Made by a program: the position numbers and the translations under genes. The notes under the pieces are model-generated. The model saw only the letters and a list, made by a program, of their open reading frames with translations. It was not told the origin of the DNA and did not search any database. Shown here in pieces: positions 15,077-23,408 of a DNA stretch of 45,624 nucleotides; the first letter of the stretch is position 1; each line of letters opens with the position of its first letter. Source of the DNA: a virus; the IMG/VR virus record IMGVR_UViG_3300036841_000445, positions 1 through 45,624 of that record; one strand, 5' to 3'.

Positions 15077-15077
15077 G

Positions 15078-15497
15078 GTGCCGCGCGGGCGCAAGATCGG
15101 CATCGAGTTCGATGACAGCGACTTCCTCGGCTCGCTCGCCGAGGCGGTCCAGATCCTCCACCGCGATGGCCAGGCGGCCATCATCGCGCTGGCGCAGGAT
15201 GCCGGCGCCGACATGCGCCGGCGCCTGGCCGATGATCACCAGCTCGCCGCCAGCATCCAGGTCACGCAGGGAACCGACGTCGTTGAGGTCGGCACGAGCA
15301 ACCATCGGGCCCGCTGGAGGGAGTTCGGGACCGGTGTCTTCGGGAAGTCGCATCACCCGATCGTGCCGCGAAGGAAGCAGGTGCTGGCCGGCGGCCTCCG
15401 TCATCCCGTCGAGCAGGTCTCCGGTGTCCGCCCGCGGCCGTTCTTCCGCCCAGCGATCAACCTGGCCGTGCGCCGGTTCAAGGGCTGGCTCAGGTGA
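15078..15497 (+). CDS. HK97 gp10-like neck/tail completion protein
   Basis: 139 residues; GTG at 15078 one base after the previous stop. The sequence has AGADMRRRLADDHQLAASIQ, VTQGTDVVEVGTSNHRARWR, EFGTGVFGKSHHPIVPRRK and a C-terminal RPRPFFRPAINLAVRRFKG. The ARW.EFGTG..g...HPi.P......ARPFF.PA......r pattern is typical of HK97 gp10-family proteins. These sit at the head-tail junction or complete the tail. Overlaps the next gene by four bases. Confidence 0.8.
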   Translation: MPRGRKIGIEFDDSDFLGSLAEAVQILHRDGQAAIIALAQDAGADMRRRLADDHQLAASIQVTQGTDVVEVGTSNHRARWREFGTGVFGKSHHPIVPRRKQVLAGGLRHPVEQVSGVRPRPFFRPAINLAVRRFKGWLR

Positions 15498-15943
15498 GCA
15501 ACCTGACGCCCGGTGGCGCGCTGAAGAGCTGGATCGACGCGCAGGCGCTCGGGGTGAACGTGCATGTTCGCCACGCTCCCGCCGATGAGGCGCTGCCCTA
15601 CATCACCATCATCGAGGGCATCTCGGCACCCGTCGAGTCGAGGGATGACGGCGGCCGAGCCGCCGGTGGCGGCACGCTCGTCGCCGAGGAGCTCCAGGTG
15701 GATCTCTGGATGCGCGAGCTCGACATGACGGCCGGAGCCGACGCCGGCGCCGTACTCGAGGACTACACGCTTCCCTACCGCCTCGCGGCGATTTTGGACG
15801 GAGCGCAGCTCGGCACCTTCGGCTCTCCTGCGCGTCGGATCTACGCCTGCCTGCTCAGCGACGGGCCGAGCGAGCTGCCCGACGCGACAGACCCGAATCT
15901 CATCCGCAAGGTGTACACCGTGACGTTGCACAGGGAGACGTAG
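15494..15943 (+). CDS. Tail terminator-like protein
   Basis: 149 residues, GTG overlapping the previous TGA. After a short helix (GGALKSWIDAQAL) it has LPYITIIEGISAPVESRDDG, ELQVDLWMRELDMTAGADAG, LPYRLAAILDGAQLGTFGSP and a final strand VYTVTLHRE. The fold pattern, length and place (after gp10-like, before the tail tube gene) fit a tail terminator/tail completion protein, which caps the tail tube and joins it to the head. Assigned on context more than motif. Confidence 0.6.
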   Translation: MSNLTPGGALKSWIDAQALGVNVHVRHAPADEALPYITIIEGISAPVESRDDGGRAAGGGTLVAEELQVDLWMRELDMTAGADAGAVLEDYTLPYRLAAILDGAQLGTFGSPARRIYACLLSDGPSELPDATDPNLIRKVYTVTLHRET

Positions 15944-15946
15944 CCC

Positions 15947-16273
15947 GTGGTCGGCCTGATACCCATCACCTGTCCAGACGACCGCTGTGGTCGACAGCTC
16001 GGCGAGATCGGCGCCTCAATGGCGCAGATGCGCGTCAAGCCGGTCTGGCGCATTCGGCCGGGCTGGATGTTCAGGAAGGGAATCCTGGAGTTCGTCGACG
16101 AGGGGCTACGTTCGGAACGCATGCTCGCGCATGCGACACTCGGTCTCGACCGTTCGGTTCAGGGCCTTGGCTTTAAGCGCGAGGCGGACCTACCGATCTG
16201 TGTCCGCTGCCCGCACTGCCATCGGCTGCGCTGGGTCGTGCCGGATCTCTACTACAGGCGCATCGCAAGCTAG
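15947..16273 (+). CDS. Small zinc-ribbon protein in the tail operon
   Basis: 108 residues, GTG at 15947. It has CPDDRCGRQLGEIG near the start and CVRCPHCHRLRWVVPDLYYR at the end, two Cys pairs well placed to bind one zinc. The middle is rich in Arg/Gly/Trp/Met (VWRIRPGWMFRKGILEFVDE). The family is not recognised. A metal-binding protein between the tail terminator and tail tube is unusual, and it might act in DNA or RNA binding and not in the virion. Confidence 0.55.
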   Translation: MVGLIPITCPDDRCGRQLGEIGASMAQMRVKPVWRIRPGWMFRKGILEFVDEGLRSERMLAHATLGLDRSVQGLGFKREADLPICVRCPHCHRLRWVVPDLYYRRIAS

Positions 16274-16282
16274 GAGGTCTTT

Positions 16283-16855
16283 GTGGCTCTCTCTCACATT
16301 ACCCGCGAGTTCGGAGTCAACGACGCGGCCATCTTCAAGCTGACCGCCGATCCGTCCGGCACTGCGCCGACGTACGCCTCCAAGGTTGACGTGCCCGGCG
16401 TCCAGGAGATGTCCGCCACGCTGGCCATCGTCACCAAGAAGCTGAAGGGCGACAACACTGTGCTCGCCGCGGACAGCGTTCTGGACGGCGTCGACGGCAG
16501 CCTCAAGTGGGCTCGTCACGGCTTCGACATGTACTCGGCCCTGATGAGCTCGACCGTGAGCGACAGCGGTACGACTCCCAATCAGAAGTCGGTCCTCACC
16601 GTCGCTCAGTTCGACCTGCCGGCCCAGGTCAAGATCGAGGGGCAGACCAGGCAGGTCGACTACGTAGGCGGTGACGCCCACGTCATCATCTACAAGTGCA
16701 CGCCGGGCTCCATCCCGTTCGGGCTGGCGGGCGAGGACTACCAGCAGCAGAGCCTGGACTTCACCTCGGTGCCGCTGATCGGGACCATCGTGGGCGGGCC
16801 GGCGAATGCCTGGTTCACGATCCTGGCGAACGAGACGGCAGTGGCCATCGTCTGA
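16283..16855 (+). CDS. Major tail (tube) protein
   Basis: 190 residues with TAGGAGG ahead of a GTG start at 16283. Beta-rich: ITREFGVNDAAIFKLTADPS, KVDVPGVQEMSATLAIVTKK, LKGDNTVLAADSVLDGVDGS, FDLPAQVKIEGQTRQVDYVG, and a closing SLDFTSVPLIGTIVGG. The I...ltg..k.......v.......t.......g.n.....................G pattern and the position two genes before the tape measure (just before the chaperones) identify the tail tube subunit. It polymerises around the tape measure. A leftward gene overlaps its 3' end. Confidence 0.75.
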   Translation: MALSHITREFGVNDAAIFKLTADPSGTAPTYASKVDVPGVQEMSATLAIVTKKLKGDNTVLAADSVLDGVDGSLKWARHGFDMYSALMSSTVSDSGTTPNQKSVLTVAQFDLPAQVKIEGQTRQVDYVGGDAHVIIYKCTPGSIPFGLAGEDYQQQSLDFTSVPLIGTIVGGPANAWFTILANETAVAIV

Positions 16856-17033
16856 GTGCCCAGCTGTCAGCGCCGACGTAGACGAGGGCGTTCGCGGCAA
16901 GGCAGAACAGTCCCCACACGAAGAGCATCTGCGGATTGCGCAGGACGGTCGATCCGGCCAGCGAAGCCACGAGCATCAACTGAGCCGGCACGGCCACGAA
17001 TAGGCCGATCGCCAGTAGCAGCGGTCCTTTCAT
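16815..17033 (-). CDS. Leftward small membrane protein inside the tail operon
   Basis: 72 residues with ATG at 17033, opposite to all neighbouring genes. Two strong hydrophobic segments: LLLAIGLFVAVPAQLMLVAS and MLFVWGLFCLAANALVYVGA, separated by a short polar turn (GSTVLRNPQ), with a basic tail (ALRRWPLPSRS). Third positions are mostly G/C. It fills a 239-base gap between tail tube and chaperone genes, which otherwise has no rightward gene. No clear ribosome site or promoter is visible and a longer start at 17098 is possible. A moron-type, lysogen-expressed membrane protein (for example superinfection exclusion) is inference. Confidence 0.45.
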   Translation of the reverse strand: MKGPLLLAIGLFVAVPAQLMLVASLAGSTVLRNPQMLFVWGLFCLAANALVYVGADSWALRRWPLPSRSPGS

Positions 17034-17094
17034 CACACCAGTAGAACGTGGCGGCCCGGGGCCGGGATCGCCTTCCAGGACAGGAGTCCCATGC

Positions 17095-17595
17095 ATGTCC
17101 GCTGATCCCCAGATCGTCGATCTCGACGAGCAGCGCTCGGAGGTCGAGCAGCTGGCCGCCGACGGCGTCGAGATCGAGCTGGCCGGCGCGCTCTTCCGCC
17201 TGAAGTTCAGCTTCGCCAGCCTCCGCCACCTCGAGCGTGCCTTCGGGTCGCTGGACGCATTCGCGGATGCGGTCCGCGCCGGCAGCGACGGTGAGCTGCT
17301 GGGGATGCTCGAGGCGGGGATCACCGCCGGCCTCCTGCAGGAGAGGTTGCCGACGGAGGTGCGCCAGCAGATGCTCGAGGATGCGCTGGGGCCGCCGGTC
17401 GACTGGGGCCGTATCCACGGCTACCGGGATGCTGTCATCGAGGCGTGCGTCCAGGCCGGGCTACTCACGAGGCTGAAGCGCACCGACCCCCCCGCCGAAG
17501 GGGAGGACACCGTGGCTGGGCCCTCCCCTGGCGCCAGTGCTACTACGACGCGACGGTCACGTTCGGCCGCACGGACTCCCAGTTCTGGGACATGA
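17095..17595 (+). CDS. Tail assembly chaperone (gpG-like, zero-frame product)
   Basis: 166 residues, ATG at 17095 preceded by AGGAG. The core (LAGALFRLKFSFASLRHLER, AFGSLDAFADAVRAG, GELLGMLEAGITAGLL) follows the common pattern of tail chaperone domains in which a small domain binds the tape measure. After Pro-Pro at 17488-17493 the zero frame continues as a disordered Ser/Arg tail, whose poor third-position use suggests it is the less important end. The functional alternative C-terminus is in the -1 frame (see next entry). Confidence 0.8.
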   Translation: MSADPQIVDLDEQRSEVEQLAADGVEIELAGALFRLKFSFASLRHLERAFGSLDAFADAVRAGSDGELLGMLEAGITAGLLQERLPTEVRQQMLEDALGPPVDWGRIHGYRDAVIEACVQAGLLTRLKRTDPPAEGEDTVAGPSPGASATTTRRSRSAARTPSSGT

Positions 17596-17648
17596 CGCTG
17601 GCCCAGTTGAATGCCCTCTACGACGAGGCTGACGCGAGGCGCCGCTGA
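17095..17648 (+). CDS. Tail assembly chaperone -1 frameshift product (gpGT-like)
   Basis: Ribosomes slipping back one base at C CCC CCC (17487-17493) leave the zero frame and continue as RRRGGHRGWALPWRQCYYDA, TVTFGRTDSQFWDMTLAQLN, ALYDEADARRR, stopping at 17646-17648. The GWALPW...... FWDMTLAQLNALYDE pattern is the usual T-domain of siphophage tail chaperones. The end overlaps the tape-measure ATG by one base (TGATG). Product about 184 residues. The pair guides tail tube assembly on the tape measure. Confidence 0.85.
17487..17493 (+). promoter_or_regulatory. -1 ribosomal slippery site CCCCCCC
   Basis: Seven C in the phase ga C CCC CCC g, so both P- and A-site tRNAs can re-pair after a one-base backward slip. 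Located between the G and T parts of the tail chaperone gene, the conserved place for programmed frameshifting in siphophages. Confidence 0.85.
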
Positions 17649-19531
17649 TGGCTGATCAGGCGCTGCGCGACCTCAAGGCGCGGATCCGGCTCGACACCAC
17701 CGACCTGCAGAACGGGTCCAAGCGCGCCAAGACCGCGAGCTCGACCATGGGCGCCGAGTTGGAGAAGGCGGACACGAAGGCCAGCAAGCTGGGCAGCACC
17801 TTCCTGCGGGTCAACGAGAATCTTGGCAAGTTCGGACCAATTGGTGCCTCGGTGACGAGTCGCCTCGACGACATCGGTCTCGGATCTGGCGCCGCCGAGG
17901 GCGGCCTGGCCGGAATCGCAGTCGCCGGCGCGGGAGCGGCCGCCGTCCTTGGCTTCGAGCTCGCCAAGTCTGCCTCGGACGTGAACGAGCAGCTGACCGC
18001 GAGCCGGGTGGTCTTCGGCTCCAGTGCCGATGTTATCGAGCGCTACGCCAAGGGCATGGCGTCGGCGGGCCTCAGCGAGAAGGACGCCCTGGAGGCGACC
18101 ACGAACATCGCCACGGGCCTCAAGGCGGTCGGCTTCACGGACGCCAGCCTGGTCAAGGTCAGCACCACGCTGACCTCTCTGGCCACCGATCTCTCGTCGT
18201 TCTCGAACATCCCGGTGCCGGACGCGCTCGAGGCGATCCAGGCGGCGCTGCGTGGTGAGTTCGATCCGCTGGAGCGGTTCGGCATCCACCTCAACCAGGA
18301 CGCCGTCAACGCAGAGGCGATGAAGGAGGGCCTCGCCAGCTCGACACAGCAGATCAGCGCTCAGGCCAAGGCTGCTGCCACGATCAACTTGATCCTTGGC
18401 CAGACGGCTACGCAGCAGAACGATGTCGCGCGGTCAGGTGGCACCCTGGCATCGAACCTGCGCGAGCTCAACGCCGAGATGGAGAACAACAAGGCCACTC
18501 TCGGCAATCAGCTCCTACCCGAGATGGTGAAGGTCTCATCGGCGGCCGTCGAGCTGAGTGGTGCGATCGCGGCGGTCTCGCAGAAGATGCAGATCGGAGC
18601 AACCACGGGTCCGGAGTGGGTACAGACTCTCAACGATGCGACGACGAAGTCGATCGGTCTGCTGAATCCGCTCTTTCAGCTCAGCACGGTGGTCGACCTG
18701 CTCTCTGACAAGCACAAGTCGGCGACCAAGGCCACGACCGACTACGGCAACGCCACGATCAAGGCGTCAGACTTGGTGAAGACGGCTGCACAGAACCAGA
18801 AGGCGCTGAACGATAGCCTGCAGAAGACGCACGATCTCCTGCTGGGGACCTTCAACGCGGACCTTCAGTATCAGCAGGCACAGCTCTCCACCCACGATGC
18901 GATCGTCAGCGTGGACGACGCCACCAAGGCGTACAACGAGACGGTCCGCGAGCACGGCGCGAAGTCTCGCGAGGCGGCCGACGCGGCTGAGGCGCTGCAG
19001 AAGGCGCAGCTCGACGTGCGCCAGTCTGCGCTCCAAGAGGCGCAGGCCGCCGAGCAACTCGCTTCCGCGAATGCCCAGATGGGCAACGGCAGCCTTTCGG
19101 CACAGGCTGCCCTGGCTGCACAGCGGGACGAGCTCCAGCACGTGGCCAATACCCTGGCCCCGAACTCGCCGCTGCGCGTCTACATCCAGCAGTACATCGA
19201 CAAGCTCAACAACCAGATCCCGCGCGAGATCCAGACGCACTTCAACGTCATCTTCTCCAGCTCCGGCGCGATCTCGACCAGCGGCGAGGCGTTCATTCCG
19301 CGCGCCGCCGGCGGCCCCGTCGTCCCGGGCCGAATCTACACGGTCGGCGAGCACGGCCCTGAGACGCTGGTCATGGGCTCCCGTGGCGGCGTCGTCATCC
19401 CGAACGCCTCGTCCGCCGACCGGCCGCCGGCCGCCAACATCACGAACAACTACACGATCAACGACGCCACCAACCCCGATCTGGTCGCCATGGCGATCGA
19501 TCGCCGGATAGCAAGGGCCTTCGCGACGTGA
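17648..19531 (+). CDS. Tape measure protein
   Basis: 627 residues. N-terminal helical part (LRDLKARIRLDTTDLQNGSK), a Gly/Ala-rich hydrophobic segment (LAGIAVAGAGAAAVLGFELA, about residues 86-108), then the conserved VNEQLTASRVVFGSSADVIE...LSEKDALEATTNIATGLKAV...DLSSFSNIPVPDALEAIQAALRGE block seen in many phage tail-length proteins. A long coiled coil lies at about 395-520. The C-terminus has GGPVVPGRIYTVGEHGPETL, a common tape-measure end. At roughly 0.15 nm per residue, a tail near 90-95 nm is expected. Confidence 0.9.
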   Translation: MADQALRDLKARIRLDTTDLQNGSKRAKTASSTMGAELEKADTKASKLGSTFLRVNENLGKFGPIGASVTSRLDDIGLGSGAAEGGLAGIAVAGAGAAAVLGFELAKSASDVNEQLTASRVVFGSSADVIERYAKGMASAGLSEKDALEATTNIATGLKAVGFTDASLVKVSTTLTSLATDLSSFSNIPVPDALEAIQAALRGEFDPLERFGIHLNQDAVNAEAMKEGLASSTQQISAQAKAAATINLILGQTATQQNDVARSGGTLASNLRELNAEMENNKATLGNQLLPEMVKVSSAAVELSGAIAAVSQKMQIGATTGPEWVQTLNDATTKSIGLLNPLFQLSTVVDLLSDKHKSATKATTDYGNATIKASDLVKTAAQNQKALNDSLQKTHDLLLGTFNADLQYQQAQLSTHDAIVSVDDATKAYNETVREHGAKSREAADAAEALQKAQLDVRQSALQEAQAAEQLASANAQMGNGSLSAQAALAAQRDELQHVANTLAPNSPLRVYIQQYIDKLNNQIPREIQTHFNVIFSSSGAISTSGEAFIPRAAGGPVVPGRIYTVGEHGPETLVMGSRGGVVIPNASSADRPPAANITNNYTINDATNPDLVAMAIDRRIARAFAT

Positions 19532-21423
19532 TCCTGAACGATCTCGACGCGGGCTGGCGACCGGCCCGGATGCTGGTCGCCGCGGGACAGAACGTGGGTC
19601 GCAACAACGTGCAGGGCGGCCGCGCTCTCGCCTGGAGTCAGGGTCAGAACTCCACCAGCCAGGATATGCATGCCTGGCTCGTCGCCTGGAACGCGATAGG
19701 CGGCCAGAACGCGCTGACGCTGCCAGCGCTCCGCCTCGTCCGCCAGCAGCTGCGAGAGCTGGCGGACAACCCAGACATGCAGCCGGTCTACCTGCAACTG
19801 GCCGCCACCGCGCAGCCCGGCTACCCGTCCCGAGCCGACATGAACGACGGCTGGTACTACATCAGCGCCTTCGGCTACGACCCCGAGACGCACGTCTTCA
19901 ACGGCGCGATGGAGGTCGACATCACCGTCATCGACGCAGGCTCCTCATCGCCCACGAGCCTGAAGATGCTGTACGAGGGCGCCGGCCTGTCGACCACGTA
20001 CATCAGCACGCCCGTGGTCCTGGTGGCGCTTCCCTTCGGTGGGGTGGGGCCGGTCGTTTCCCTGAGCCGCACCGGAGCAGAGGGCGCGGTCCCGTTGATC
20101 GCCGTCCCATCCGGCGGCGTGAACCCGGTGCCGTTCATCCCCTCGTCGACGCTTGCCAACCTGTGGGTCGGCGGCACGCGCTGTTTCGACACGGCGGCCG
20201 CGGGCGGGAACGCGGTGCCGACGGGCGGCGCGTTCACGCACGCGAGCTGGTACCAGATCTACGGGCCCGACCATAACTTCAGCGGTGATCTGGTCCTGAC
20301 GAACGGCCTCCTGCTGCTGCGCTTCAACCAGGCCGGCAGCATCGACGTGTACGTCTGGAACACGCAGGGCACGCCGGGCTGGCTCTCACTGGGGACGCTC
20401 CAGTATCAGGACAACAGCGCGAACATCGGGACCGTGCGCAGCATCGACCTGGAGCGCATAAGCCTTCGCTCGTCGCGCGTGACGGCGATTCTCTCGACCA
20501 CGGGCGGCAACTTCGCCCGCGTCTCGGTCGAGCTCGATGCTGGCCACTACGAAGCGCTGGTCGAGTTCCAGCCGTTGACGCAGGCCGCCGCCCTCAGCAA
20601 CGCGCTGCAGCTGAACCTGGCGACCACGGTCAAGGTAGTCGCCAACGAGAGTGCCATCGTCGACATCGTCACCCAGGCCGCCGCGAGCCTGGCGCCGACT
20701 GCGAGCACAGGCTGGAGCGTAGCCATCTCGACGACGGCGAACCAGCCGCTGGTCGGCTGGCTCTACCAGAATGCGCCCGACAGCGGCCAGCCGCGGGCTT
20801 CCGGCACGTCGACAATCGGCTTCGGCGAGACCACCGGTCCCGCTCAGGGCACCTTCCGGACATACGGGCTGTTCGCCGTCCCCTACATCACGGCGCCGAA
20901 CCTGCTGGCGGAGGCGGAGAGCGGCACCCTGGGCACCGGCTGGACGTCGACCGCGGACGCCGGCAGTTCGGGCGGCAACGCCGCGAAGTGCGCCAGCGGT
21001 ACGGCGAGCACGAATGCCGATCTCTGGGCGACTGCCTTCGTGCCCGCCGCCGGTGTCTACGACCTGTGGGTGCGGCTCCGCCTCGCCTCCCTGGCAAGCT
21101 CGACGTCCCAAATGCAGATCGGGTTGTGGAACTCGACGGACAGCGTCTTCGTGGCGAGCACGACGTACGCGCCCAATGCGGCCGCCCTTGCCGGCGGCAC
21201 GTCCTACATCTGGGTGAAGGTCGCCTCCGCTGTCACGCCGACGGCGACGAAGAACATGCGCGTGCGCGCGGTCGCGACCGCTACGACCACGACCGACTGG
21301 TTCATCGACCAGAGCGCGCTCGTGCCGGTCCGCGCCGCCACCCTCGGCCAGGGCTCGTTCCCGGCTGACATCTGGGCGCAGTTCATCGGCCGGCGGCGCC
21401 TCCAGCTGGTGGCAGGTTTGTGA
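19528..21423 (+). CDS. Distal tail protein with C-terminal carbohydrate-binding-like domain
   Basis: 631 residues, GTG overlapping the tape measure stop. The first 150 residues (LVAAGQNVGRNNVQGGRALA, LTLPALRLVRQQLREL) are compatible with a minor/distal tail protein, then long beta-rich stretches. The last 170 residues start LLAEAESGTLGTGWTSTADA and include WATAFVPAAGVYDLWVRLRL and WFIDQSALVPV, the order of a CBM6-like jelly roll (AE.gt......, a.f...aG.Y.lwvR). That domain probably binds cell-surface polysaccharide. Overlaps the next gene by four bases. Confidence 0.65.
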   Translation: MILNDLDAGWRPARMLVAAGQNVGRNNVQGGRALAWSQGQNSTSQDMHAWLVAWNAIGGQNALTLPALRLVRQQLRELADNPDMQPVYLQLAATAQPGYPSRADMNDGWYYISAFGYDPETHVFNGAMEVDITVIDAGSSSPTSLKMLYEGAGLSTTYISTPVVLVALPFGGVGPVVSLSRTGAEGAVPLIAVPSGGVNPVPFIPSSTLANLWVGGTRCFDTAAAGGNAVPTGGAFTHASWYQIYGPDHNFSGDLVLTNGLLLLRFNQAGSIDVYVWNTQGTPGWLSLGTLQYQDNSANIGTVRSIDLERISLRSSRVTAILSTTGGNFARVSVELDAGHYEALVEFQPLTQAAALSNALQLNLATTVKVVANESAIVDIVTQAAASLAPTASTGWSVAISTTANQPLVGWLYQNAPDSGQPRASGTSTIGFGETTGPAQGTFRTYGLFAVPYITAPNLLAEAESGTLGTGWTSTADAGSSGGNAAKCASGTASTNADLWATAFVPAAGVYDLWVRLRLASLASSTSQMQIGLWNSTDSVFVASTTYAPNAAALAGGTSYIWVKVASAVTPTATKNMRVRAVATATTTTDWFIDQSALVPVRAATLGQGSFPADIWAQFIGRRRLQLVAGL

Positions 21424-23363
21424 GCAGGGGCCGCGGCATCCCGAGCTATCTGGCGCTCCGGGTCCTCGACAACGACACTGGCGTCGAGATCGTCAACGAC
21501 CTCCCCCACCTGCACCAGGTGACCTGGCAGAAGCGCGCCTACCAGCCTGGACAGCCCGCCAGCAGCATGGTGGGCTCGGGCACGATTCTGCTGCCGGCGC
21601 CGGGCACTGCGATGTTCCGGGCGCACGCGGATACATACCGCTCGCTCGCCATCGGCCAGCGGGTCGAGGCGTACATGGGCGACCACAGCGGCAGTACGCC
21701 GGCCTTCTCCGGAATCATCGTGCCGCCGGTCGAGCGGGCGATGAACGGGCCCTGGAAGGTGAACGTCGTCGACTCCACGTACATGCTCCAGCGGTCGAAG
21801 ACCGTACCGGGCGAGGGGATCACGCTCGGCAATGGGGAGACGTCGTGGTTTCTGGTGTCGCAGCTCCTGGGCACCATGGAACGGCAGTGGGCCGACGACT
21901 TCAACAACTGGAACAGCACTGGCACGCCGGGCGACCCCACCAGCGCCAGCTACACCAACTCCGGCTTCTCCTTCTCGTCGGCCGATCCCTTCCTGGGTCT
22001 GCCCTGTCTCACCTGTCCCGTGTCGGCGTCCGAGGCGCGACTGACCACGACCACTTCGTGGGGCGTTGCCCGCCCACTGACCGGTGAGTTCGGCACGGCG
22101 GTAGTGTCGACTCAGGGCGTGATGGTCGGAGCCACCGGCGCGAGCCCCGGCGCGGTGGTGGGGTATGCCGGGATCTGGCTCATGGCCGACGCTACGACTC
22201 AGAACGGCATCCTCTGCGACGCAGTCCTCGTTCAGCAGAGCATTGCGAACTGGTACAGCGTGGATGTGCGCATCCTGGAGCGCACCGCTGGCACGTACAC
22301 CTTGCGGCAGTCGGTGAACTGCCTGACAGATTGCACGAGTCCGCTGGAGTTTCAGCTCCAGGCGCTCCTGTTCACCCTGACGAACTCCTCGACCAGTGCT
22401 CCTGGTAGCGGCCAGCAAATGGTAAAGGTCATCTTCAACGGCAAGGACGTCGAGTGCCAGTACGCATACAACCTGTCTCCGCCGGGCCGAGTCGGAATCC
22501 GAGGTGGCGCCATCAGTGGAAGCGGCACCATCTCCACGTACTTCCATCGCCTGCAATTCCAGGCCAGGACGTCTGGTGACATCTTCGGCATCGGCACGTT
22601 CGGAACCAATCGCTTCGCGTTCGGTGACTCGAACAGCAACGGCCCGGTGATGACGTCTCCCGGGAACTCCTCCGGACAGACGCACCTGGATCAGTTCGCA
22701 CTGGCGGCGACCGCGACCAGCTACTACATGAGGATGACGCCGGGCCGCGGCTACAAGTCGGACACCATCGACTTCGGCCACGGCGCGACGGTCGATCGGC
22801 CGACGCCGTCCGGCAATCCTGGCTTGGACCTGTCGGCGAAGATCGTGTTGCGCGAAGGTGTCAACGTGGTCGCCGATGGCACCGAGGTGAGCACGGTGCC
22901 GGAGCAGTTCGACAATGGCATCCAGGTCCAGTCCCTGCCCGGCGGCGACTCAGGCGGGATAGTGACCTGGGGCAGCATCGGAGCCAGCGGGGCAGCGGTG
23001 CTCGAAGGCTCCCTGGCCGAGATGGGCGCGCCTGGCTTCAGCCTCCTGTCGCGCTATGCCTCAGCCATCCATGATCGTCGCCTCGACCCGTTACGGGCGA
23101 CGTCGGTGCGTGTGGTGCGCACGGCCGATTGGATTGCGCTCAACAATGGCCTCGGCCCACGCGAATGCGACACGCTGCTGGTCGATCTGCCGACGTTGGG
23201 CGTGAATAACCAACAGTCCGTGCTGGTGGGCTTCGATTTCGAGGAGGGCAGTGGCACGCAGCTCTGCTACTTCGACGCGCTGCCGGCCGGCACGCTAACC
23301 GATCCGCTGTCCCGCATCCGCCTACCTATCGACTTCCTCACCGCGACCTTCCAGCGCAGGTAG
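21420..23363 (+). CDS. Tail tip / baseplate hub protein
   Basis: 647 residues, GTG at 21420. N-terminal part (DLPHLHQVTWQKRAYQPG, SSMVGSGTILLPAPGT, GQRVEAYMGDHSGSTPAFSG) and C-terminal part (RLDPLRATSVRVVRTADWIA, GPRECDTLLVDLPTLGVN) follow the gp37/hub-type tail proteins of siphophages. Between them, residues about 160-400 (DFNNWNSTGTPGDPTSASYT ... YFHRLQFQARTSGDIFG) look like an inserted lectin/concanavalin-type beta sandwich. Likely roles are tail-tip hub and host contact. An in-frame TTA Leu codon, rare in this genome, occurs at 23091-23093. Confidence 0.65.
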   Translation: MSRGRGIPSYLALRVLDNDTGVEIVNDLPHLHQVTWQKRAYQPGQPASSMVGSGTILLPAPGTAMFRAHADTYRSLAIGQRVEAYMGDHSGSTPAFSGIIVPPVERAMNGPWKVNVVDSTYMLQRSKTVPGEGITLGNGETSWFLVSQLLGTMERQWADDFNNWNSTGTPGDPTSASYTNSGFSFSSADPFLGLPCLTCPVSASEARLTTTTSWGVARPLTGEFGTAVVSTQGVMVGATGASPGAVVGYAGIWLMADATTQNGILCDAVLVQQSIANWYSVDVRILERTAGTYTLRQSVNCLTDCTSPLEFQLQALLFTLTNSSTSAPGSGQQMVKVIFNGKDVECQYAYNLSPPGRVGIRGGAISGSGTISTYFHRLQFQARTSGDIFGIGTFGTNRFAFGDSNSNGPVMTSPGNSSGQTHLDQFALAATATSYYMRMTPGRGYKSDTIDFGHGATVDRPTPSGNPGLDLSAKIVLREGVNVVADGTEVSTVPEQFDNGIQVQSLPGGDSGGIVTWGSIGASGAAVLEGSLAEMGAPGFSLLSRYASAIHDRRLDPLRATSVRVVRTADWIALNNGLGPRECDTLLVDLPTLGVNNQQSVLVGFDFEEGSGTQLCYFDALPAGTLTDPLSRIRLPIDFLTATFQRR

Positions 23364-23408
23364 CGCGCGTCCGCGGCTCTGTCGTCCCACCAGGAGATCA
23401 CCCAGGAC

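Noticed and set aside
17487-17493. Seven-C run considered as a sequencing error
   Set aside because: Position and phase match the conserved frameshift site and the -1 product ends precisely at the tape-measure start.
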